Part shown: in pieces, positions 58,411 to 64,000 of the stretch
How the letters are laid out: every line of letters begins with the position of its first letter
How positions within the stretch are numbered: the first letter of the stretch is position 1
Source of the DNA: Dokdonella fugitiva
GTDB taxonomy: Bacteria > Pseudomonadota > Gammaproteobacteria > Xanthomonadales > Rhodanobacteraceae
Direction: 5' to 3'
DNA: 64,000 nt
Assembly (NCBI RefSeq): GCF_014138265.1
Contig: NZ_JACGXL010000004.1
Location: 372,001 to 436,000 of the forward strand
The notes under the pieces: generated by a model
The model's database searches: none
The model's input: only the letters and a program-made list of their open reading frames with translations
What the model was told of the DNA's origin: nothing
Made by a program: the position numbers and the translations under genes

Positions 58411-60549
58411 TCAGCGCGCTTCGAAACCGTACGCGAAGATCACGTCGCCGCCGCCATCCCAGACCGGCCCGGTGGTATCGACGTGCATGCCCTGCACCCC
58501 GGCAGCGAGCGGCGTCGTTTCGCCATCGCCGATGCGCACGCTGCCGCCGGACGACTGCATGCCCTTGGCCAGCACGATCGTCGCGGTGCCGCGCCCCGGA
58601 TGCGACAGCGTGACCTGCCAGTGATCACCCTCGTCCTGCAATTGCGCGTCGATCGGCTGCTCGCCGTCGTCGTGCCCGGTGACGACATTGAGGAAATAGC
58701 TCTCGGCCGAACCGATCGAATCGAGTTCGAGGCGGTACTGCCCGGCCTGCGCGTCGCCCGGCTGGTCTTCGTTGAAGACGCGCACCGATGGCGACGCCAC
58801 CGCGTACGGCGACGCCGGCACCAGCGTGATCAGCTCGGCGGTCTGCGTGCCGGCCGGTGCCGTCATGCGGTTGCCGCCGGACGCGGTCGGCGCGCGTTCG
58901 AAATGCATGACGAACGTGCGTCGCACCGCGGCCGCCGCCTCGTGCGGCCCGTCCTCCAGCCACTGGCCGCTGGCGTAGAACGGGCGCTGCGAGTCCGACG
59001 ACGCGCGCATGCGATCCAGCACGACGAGCGCCTGCAGCGGGCGGATGAAGAGGAACTCACGGATCGCGATCTCCGCATACGGCCAGTCCACGCGCGTGTC
59101 GAGGCCGTTGCGGTACGCATCGGACAGATCGACCGCGGCGAACGCGAACTGCGGTGCGTGCTGCAGGCGCACGACATGCGGCAGGCCGCGGGGCTGGTCG
59201 CCGCCCGGCGACACCGGCAACGGCCCGGTGCTGCCGATCCAGATGCCGGTCGAGCGGCCTTCGAACAGCAGCGCGTTGTGCGCGACCGGGTCGGTCGAAT
59301 CGGTCGTGCCGTGGTCCATGAAGCCGGCGAGCGCGTCGGCGTAGCCGGTGCTTTCGCGCGTCATCCAGCGCCCCTTGCGCCACAGCTGGAAGCTGCCGCC
59401 GTCGAGGTGACGATGCTCGATACCGCCCGGCGTGCCGAGCTGCAGGTGTACCTGCGTCGCGTCGCCTGTGTGGCTGGTGCGCGCATCGAACACCTCGGCG
59501 CCCTTCGCGTAATAGTCGAGCGGCATCGAAGCGAGGTCGGCGACGCTGCCGGTCGTACCGAGCGCGTCGAACATCCAGCGTCGGCCCGCACCGGTCGCGG
59601 CGCGCCACGCGAGGGCGTGATGCGCGTTGCCGCTGGCGGGATTGCGTGTGCCGAACCAGGTCGCGAAGTCGCCAAGGTAGTCGCGCAGATTGATCGCACC
59701 GCCTTCGTAGAAATGTTCGTCGTCGTTGAACGGGAAGAAGCTCGCCTCGTTCGCAGCCTCGCCGTCGATCGTCGAGGGACCCGGCGTGCTGCCGTAGGCG
59801 AGCGCGTAGATCGCCTCGGTGTAATAGGGCGTCTGCGCGAACGGGTCGTAGCCGAAATCCGCGGCGGACGCGAATGCGATCAGCGGATAGGAAAGACTCA
59901 CGACGCCGTAATCGTCGCCTTCCGGGAACACGCCGCCGACGCCGAAATCGCCGTACCAGCGCGTGAAGTCCACCCCCATGCGCTGCTCGAGCGCGTCGTC
60001 GATGAACTCCTGCGCGCGCGGATTCTCGCCGGTGCTCGCGATGCCCCACAGCAGCAGGTTGCGCGTGCGCCCGGCCCAGTAGTTGTTGGCTTCCTTGCCG
60101 GTATTGCCGAGCGTGTCGGCAAGTTCCCGGTCCATGTACCCGTTCCAGCGGGTGACCAGCGTCTGGATTTCCGCCGCGGTCAACCGGTCGTGGCACCAGT
60201 CGAACTCCAGCATCAGATCCTCGCCCTCGCCGCGCACGTCGTCGCGGAAGCCACCGTCGCCATTGCTCGCCTGCCAGTCGCGCACGTGGTGTGCGGCCGT
60301 CGTGCAATCGGCGGCGCTCCCGGTGAGCAGGCCGCGCAGGGCGAGACCGGCATAGTCGTCGGCGGCCGGCGTGAAGGCGTGCGTGCCGTAGTACGTGCGC
60401 GCCTGCTGCAGGCGGGCGGCATCCCCATAGAAGAGGCGCGGATGCGTCGCGGGCACCTGCAGCTGCACCGCGGCGGCACTGCCCGCCCAGAGCGCGGCGA
60501 GCAGGATGCCCCGTCTTGCCCAAGAGAACGAACGCGCGCGAAAGGACAT
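58411..60549 (-). CDS. secreted heparinase II/III-like protein
   Basis: 712 residues with a signal peptide (WARRGILLAALWAGSAAA). The N-terminal half is an alpha-helical toroid (VPATHPRLFYGDAARLQQART, NYWAGRTRNLLLWGIASTGENP, EGDDYGVVSLSYPLIAFA). The second half holds GIEHRHLDGGSFQLWRKGRW, which resembles the heparinase II/III beta-sandwich with its histidine. Polysaccharide lyase activity is an inference. It ends GGDVIFAYGFEAR, the shared tail. GGGGAA precedes the ATG at 60549. Confidence 0.75.
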   Translation of the reverse strand: MSFRARSFSWARRGILLAALWAGSAAAVQLQVPATHPRLFYGDAARLQQARTYYGTHAFTPAADDYAGLALRGLLTGSAADCTTAAHHVRDWQASNGDGGFRDDVRGEGEDLMLEFDWCHDRLTAAEIQTLVTRWNGYMDRELADTLGNTGKEANNYWAGRTRNLLLWGIASTGENPRAQEFIDDALEQRMGVDFTRWYGDFGVGGVFPEGDDYGVVSLSYPLIAFASAADFGYDPFAQTPYYTEAIYALAYGSTPGPSTIDGEAANEASFFPFNDDEHFYEGGAINLRDYLGDFATWFGTRNPASGNAHHALAWRAATGAGRRWMFDALGTTGSVADLASMPLDYYAKGAEVFDARTSHTGDATQVHLQLGTPGGIEHRHLDGGSFQLWRKGRWMTRESTGYADALAGFMDHGTTDSTDPVAHNALLFEGRSTGIWIGSTGPLPVSPGGDQPRGLPHVVRLQHAPQFAFAAVDLSDAYRNGLDTRVDWPYAEIAIREFLFIRPLQALVVLDRMRASSDSQRPFYASGQWLEDGPHEAAAAVRRTFVMHFERAPTASGGNRMTAPAGTQTAELITLVPASPYAVASPSVRVFNEDQPGDAQAGQYRLELDSIGSAESYFLNVVTGHDDGEQPIDAQLQDEGDHWQVTLSHPGRGTATIVLAKGMQSSGGSVRIGDGETTPLAAGVQGMHVDTTGPVWDGGGDVIFAYGFEAR

Positions 60550-60961
60550 GCCGGATTTCCCCGTGGGTCGATGCAGCTTAGAACGACGATCGACGGTCGC
60601 TCGCGACATCGAGGCAGGCAGGGACTTGCGCCGAGCGGACGAGTGATCGATGGCCGCGCCAAGTGGCGATGCCGCCTCGATCCCAACAGTGAATGTCGCG
60701 CGTTCGGTCATCGCGGACCTTGCCGCCAGCGACCTCGAGGGAATGCGCTCGTCGCGGGCAGCCGCTTCCTGGAACCGACGTCGCCGGCTCGGGTGGCGTT
60801 CCGGCGTTGGCCGCGCAACATCGTCCGGGCAACGGTCGTAGCTCATGCGCTCAATGCAAGACGTTTCGTTCCTTCGATCGCGCGCACATTCAAATGGAAA
60901 GTTACTCCGTCCCCTTTGTCCCGACATGTCGATCCGCATTCCGCGCAGGCCGGATCGCCGC
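60550..60961. other. intergenic gap, no gene supported
   Basis: About 410 nt upstream of the heparinase-like gene. Moderately G+C-rich. No RNA or repeat recognised. Confidence 0.4.
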
Positions 60962-60982
60962 GGGACCGGTGACTCCGGTCCC
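60962..60982 (-). terminator. hairpin downstream of signal peptidase gene
   Basis: GGGACCGG (60962-60969) and CCGGTCCC (60975-60982) form a perfect 8-bp stem around TGACT, 27 nt past the minus-strand stop. Confidence 0.45.
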
Positions 60983-61009
60983 GTCATTCCACACACGGTC
61001 GGCGGTTTC

Positions 61010-61909
61010 TCAGGGCGCGGGGATCGGGCCCAGCCGAGCGCGGTCGAGCGACCACCAGATCGCCGTCGCCTTGCCGCGGATGGAAGCGCGCGCGGCCGGG
61101 CCGGTCGTGCGACTGTCGACGCTGAGGGGGCGGTTGTCGCCCATGAGGTACAGCTCGTCCGGTGCGAGCACGGTGTCCGCGTACTTCATCGCGCCCGGCG
61201 GCAACGCCTCGTCGCCTCGCACGTGCGTACGCGGCTGCACGACGTCGTCGACGCTCACGCCGTCCGCACCGACGACGACGTGTTGCCCACCCGTCGCGAC
61301 GACGCGGCGCACGACCAGCTCGCCGGGGCGGCGTGCGGATTCGACCACGACGATGTCGCCGACGCGCAGCGACGCGAGCGTCGAAGGGCGCGTGTCCGCG
61401 ACGATGAAGTCGCCGGCGTCGATGCTCGGTGCCATGCTCGCCGCCGGCACGCGATAGGTATCGAAGCCGAGCCAGCTCCCACGCTGCAGCATGGCCAGCG
61501 ACAGCGGGAACTGCACGGCGACGAGCAACAGCACGTACGCGTACCAGCGGTTGTACGCGCGCAGGCGATACGGCCGCTGCATGGTCGCCCACCGCCAGGG
61601 CAGCACGAGGGAGGCGACGAACAGCGCGGCGCCAGCGAGCATCACGACGCCCATGCCGGGCAGCGTCTGCACGAGGCCGCTCCAGCCGAGCACGGCGAGT
61701 GCGGCGAAGACGCCGCCGTAGAGGAGCACGAACACGCCGAGTCGACCGACGTACGCGAACGCGAGCGACGGCACGAACAGGCCGAGCAGGAAGGCGAGCC
61801 ACGGCTTGCGCGGATGCGCACCGGGCCCCACGGGTCGGCGCACGACGCGTTCGTCGCGACCTTGCAGCGCCGCGTCGATGTCGCCGAGCGACGGGATGGG
61901 TCGTTCCAT
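61010..61909 (-). CDS. signal peptidase I homologue with Arg in place of catalytic Lys
   Basis: 299 residues. Four membrane segments (about 36-140) precede an S26 signal-peptidase domain. Box B is YRVPAASMAPSIDAGDFIVAD, with catalytic Ser158. Box D, normally Y-x-K-R-x-x-G-x-P-G, reads VVRRVVATGGQ, so the catalytic lysine is arginine (Arg201). Box E, MGDNRPLSVDSR, is intact. With the general base altered, normal preprotein cleavage is doubtful; a specialised or inactive paralogue is possible. Inner membrane, domain facing the periplasm. Confidence 0.8.
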   Translation of the reverse strand: MERPIPSLGDIDAALQGRDERVVRRPVGPGAHPRKPWLAFLLGLFVPSLAFAYVGRLGVFVLLYGGVFAALAVLGWSGLVQTLPGMGVVMLAGAALFVASLVLPWRWATMQRPYRLRAYNRWYAYVLLLVAVQFPLSLAMLQRGSWLGFDTYRVPAASMAPSIDAGDFIVADTRPSTLASLRVGDIVVVESARRPGELVVRRVVATGGQHVVVGADGVSVDDVVQPRTHVRGDEALPPGAMKYADTVLAPDELYLMGDNRPLSVDSRTTGPAARASIRGKATAIWWSLDRARLGPIPAP

Positions 61910-61940
61910 TTGCGGCGGTCTCCAGCCTGGATGCGCTGCT

Positions 61941-62102
61941 TCAGCCGGGCGGGCGTCGCGCCGACGCCCAGCGCGTGAGCATGTACGCGGCCACGAGCAT
62001 CATGGGCAACGCATTCCACATGGGGAAGCAGGTGAACTCGAACGCAACCACGAGCGCCGTCGTTCCGCAGACGAGGACGTCGATGGGGCGTGGCGGCGTC
62101 AT
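61941..62102 (-). CDS. small membrane protein
   Basis: 53 residues: TPPRPIDVLVCGTTALVVAFEFTC then a second hydrophobic segment NALPMMLVAAYMLTRW. Two membrane helices are possible. No Shine-Dalgarno of note. It lies 31 nt upstream of the signal peptidase start on the same strand, so co-transcription is likely. Not recognised. Confidence 0.4.
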   Translation of the reverse strand: MTPPRPIDVLVCGTTALVVAFEFTCFPMWNALPMMLVAAYMLTRWASARRPPG

Positions 62103-62349
62103 TTTCACGAGCGCATTATTACCTGCCCGCGAGGGCAGCCGCACGCTCTCCGTGGGTCGCACGGTTTGCCTGGCCTCTCGGCCTGGATGAATGCGCGTTC
62201 CGCCGCTGTTCCGCATCCGCATGATCGACTGGCGCCATCCGCGTCGCGCTCCGTCACGCGAGCCCGCATCGTCGCGCTTGCGGTAGCATTCGCGGCATCA
62301 CGCGTGACAGCGCCGCGGCGGTGCCACGACGACCTGAAGGAGCACGCGG

Positions 62350-63819
62350 ATGGACGCAATGGGAAAGGTGGCGGTACTGGGACTGGTACTGGCCGGTGGA
62401 TCCGCGCACGCGTACGACCTCACGGCGTTGTGGGAGTCGCGCAACGCGGGCATGACCGACACGTTCTACACGACCTACTACAACGACCACGCGATCTCGG
62501 GGCCGGCCAACGGCTTCGTCGACCATGGCGTCGCCGCCTGGTTGCCGTGCTCGAGCAACGCGCTGGACGGGCCGTTCGGCGAACCCTCGTACAAGGGCAC
62601 GCCCGCCGCGCCCGACGCGCCCGCGGGCGATGGCCTGGCGCCGTCGCGCTCCGGCCACGGCTACGCCGTGCGCATGGACTTCGCGTGCGCGCCGCCGGCC
62701 GACGCGCGGCCGCTGTATCGCCTGTACAAGTCCCGGCCCGAGACCGATCACGTCTACACGACGTCGGCCGAGGAAGTCGCTGCGCTCGAAGCGAGCGGCT
62801 ACGGCTTCGACCGCGTGGAAGGCTATCTCTTCACGTCGCAGGTCGACGGCTCGACCGCGCTGTATCGCCTGCGCAAGGACAACCGCGCGACCGGGCAGAC
62901 CGTCGAACACCGCTACACGCTGAGCGCGAGCGCGCGCGCGAGCCTGCGCGCGAAAGGCTGGTTGGACGAAGGCGTCGCCGGCTACGCATTCGCGTCGTAC
63001 GTGAACCCGACCGTCGCGGCGGTCGGTTTCGCGGGCACCTACAACGGCACGAACGTGTCGCCGACGACGCCGGTGACCGTGCCGATCCGCGACGTCGTGC
63101 CGCTCAGGTCGCAGCTCGCGCTCGGCGGCAGCCCGTCCGGCAGCAGCGTCTACGGCATGCACGCATCCAACGTGACGAAGCGCCCTGCGGGCGCCGCGTG
63201 GCAGAGCCTGAGTTTCGATCTCTACACCGGCACCTGGTTCCCGCCCGTGCCGGACGCGTCGCCGCTCGATCACATGCCGATGTATCTGCATTACGCGAGC
63301 CAGGCCGCGGCGAACCAGCTGTCCGCGGTACCGCCGTACGACGGCGTCGCGATCACCTTCGTCCCCGGCAATACGCTCAACGGTACCGTCTGCGACACGG
63401 TCGCGAACACGGGCGGGCAGATCGTGTTCGAGATCGGCGAAGGCACGATCTCCTGCGGCCCCGTGCTCGCGACGCCGCTGCGAGCCAACACCTGGTACCA
63501 CGTGGACTACGCGCTCGACGATGCCGCGCGCGTGCGCCTCACGGTCACGCAGCGCGCGACCGGCGTGCCGCTCACGTTCGCCGACGGCACGACGACCTAT
63601 GCCGGCACCGTGGCTGGCTTCTACGCGTGTCCGATACAGCCGCCGTTCGGCAGCCTCTACGCCGACGACTCGTTCTGCGCGAACCCGTACAGCGCGCACG
63701 GATTCCCGTCCGCGAACACCGGCTACTTCATCTACGCGAAGATGCGCGCGACGGATATCTCCGCGCAGATGCGCAACCTCAGGGTGCAATGGCTCGATGC
63801 GGGCTTCGCGCCGCTCTGA
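62350..63819 (+). CDS. secreted DUF5648-repeat protein
   Basis: 489 residues with a signal peptide (KVAVLGLVLAGGSAHA). PLYRLYKSRPETDHVYTTSAEEVAAL and EHRYTLSASARASLRAKGWLDEGVAGYAF are two DUF5648-type repeats (Y-x-Y/R ... D/E-H-x-Y-T ... GW/Y), known from secreted proteins with lipase- or peptidase-linked domains. The C-terminal half (FDLYTGTWFPPVPDASPL ... ITFVPGNTLNG) is a beta domain. It ends WLDAGFAPL, without a clear tail. ATG at 62350 with AAGGAG upstream. Confidence 0.75.
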   Translation: MDAMGKVAVLGLVLAGGSAHAYDLTALWESRNAGMTDTFYTTYYNDHAISGPANGFVDHGVAAWLPCSSNALDGPFGEPSYKGTPAAPDAPAGDGLAPSRSGHGYAVRMDFACAPPADARPLYRLYKSRPETDHVYTTSAEEVAALEASGYGFDRVEGYLFTSQVDGSTALYRLRKDNRATGQTVEHRYTLSASARASLRAKGWLDEGVAGYAFASYVNPTVAAVGFAGTYNGTNVSPTTPVTVPIRDVVPLRSQLALGGSPSGSSVYGMHASNVTKRPAGAAWQSLSFDLYTGTWFPPVPDASPLDHMPMYLHYASQAAANQLSAVPPYDGVAITFVPGNTLNGTVCDTVANTGGQIVFEIGEGTISCGPVLATPLRANTWYHVDYALDDAARVRLTVTQRATGVPLTFADGTTTYAGTVAGFYACPIQPPFGSLYADDSFCANPYSAHGFPSANTGYFIYAKMRATDISAQMRNLRVQWLDAGFAPL

Positions 63820-63879
63820 CGGCGTCGGCGGCTGCAGCACGCCGCTGCCGCAGGGCGTTCGTTGGCGTGTTCGTCGGGA

Positions 63880-64000
63880 CTAACCCTCGAAACCGTCCTT
63901 GAAGATGTCCGCGCCGATGAGCACGACGTCGTCGACGAAGAATCGATCGGCACCGCCCAAGCCGGTGGAGTAGGTGCGGATCACGATATCGTCGAAGTGC
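63880..64000 (-). CDS. secreted protein, C-terminal end only
   Basis: About 39 residues before the stop at 63880, continuing beyond the window. DRFFVDDVVLIGADIFKDGFEG shows the final strand of a choice-of-anchor-type beta-sandwich followed directly by the shared tail DIFKDGFEG. The rest is outside the window. Confidence 0.7.
   Translation of the reverse strand, partial: HFDDIVIRTYSTGLGGADRFFVDDVVLIGADIFKDGFEG

Overview
This 64-kb window is high in G+C (about 70 % by eye, not computed) and densely coded. It looks like a chromosomal segment of a gammaproteobacterium of the Lysobacterales (Xanthomonadales), probably near Rhodanobacteraceae/Dokdonella. The lineage is an inference. It rests on the codon bias, an ECF-like sigma factor divergent from a Ser/Thr kinase-TPR protein, and the many secreted repeat proteins ending in an IFADGFD-like tail. 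I saw no rRNA, tRNA, CRISPR array, prophage or transposase.

Layout. 1-4.3 kb: the end of a delta-60 repeat protein, two tandem secreted paralogues, a beta-helix protein and a periplasmic rhodanese. 4.3-13 kb: a c-type haem protein and small metabolic genes (lipoprotein, zinc ribbon, DUF1801, ChaC, BNR-like secreted protein, SRPBCC). 12.8-15.6 kb: an MscS channel and a second beta-helix protein. 15.7-19.7 kb: a LuxR-HTH/VOC fusion, a PhyH-type dioxygenase, a UDG-like protein and a lipoprotein. 19.8-23.2 kb: a YadGH-type ABC exporter, a 24-aa membrane peptide, a membrane protein and a hemerythrin. 23.6-33.2 kb: an M28 peptidase, a DoxX-like protein, more secreted beta-helix/FG-GAP/delta-60 proteins and a methyltransferase. 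33.4-36.3 kb: a frameshifted GH15 glycosidase coupled to a glucose-dehydrogenase-like enzyme. 36.4-36.6 kb: two 9-bp tandem arrays. 36.6-43.4 kb: secreted proteins including a collagen-like one, an M23 peptidase and a nitroreductase. 43.4-46.4 kb: a frameshifted FAD monooxygenase and a lower-GC, possibly acquired, beta-helix gene. 46.8-50.6 kb: a serine beta-lactamase-like hydrolase, a sigma/anti-sigma operon and a B3-like metallo-beta-lactamase. 50.8-64 kb: more tail-bearing secreted proteins, the sigma-factor/kinase pair, a heparinase-like protein and an unusual signal peptidase I homologue.

The strongest unexplained pattern is that fourteen otherwise unrelated exported proteins (beta-helices, propellers, a heparinase-like protein, small peptides) end in the same short motif, roughly (D/A)-x-(I/V)-F-x-(D/N)-G-(F/L)-(D/E), at or within about ten residues of the stop. 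Two further secreted paralogues carry a near copy just after the signal peptide. This could be an undescribed sorting or attachment signal. It could also be a relic of the first strand of a jelly-roll domain. No processing enzyme for it is identified here, although the signal peptidase I homologue with Arg in place of the catalytic Lys is a curious neighbour.

Two clean single frameshifts in otherwise intact enzymes (GH15 and FAD monooxygenase) suggest either recent pseudogenes or residual assembly errors. Several perfect GC-rich hairpins lie just after stop codons and probably act as terminators.
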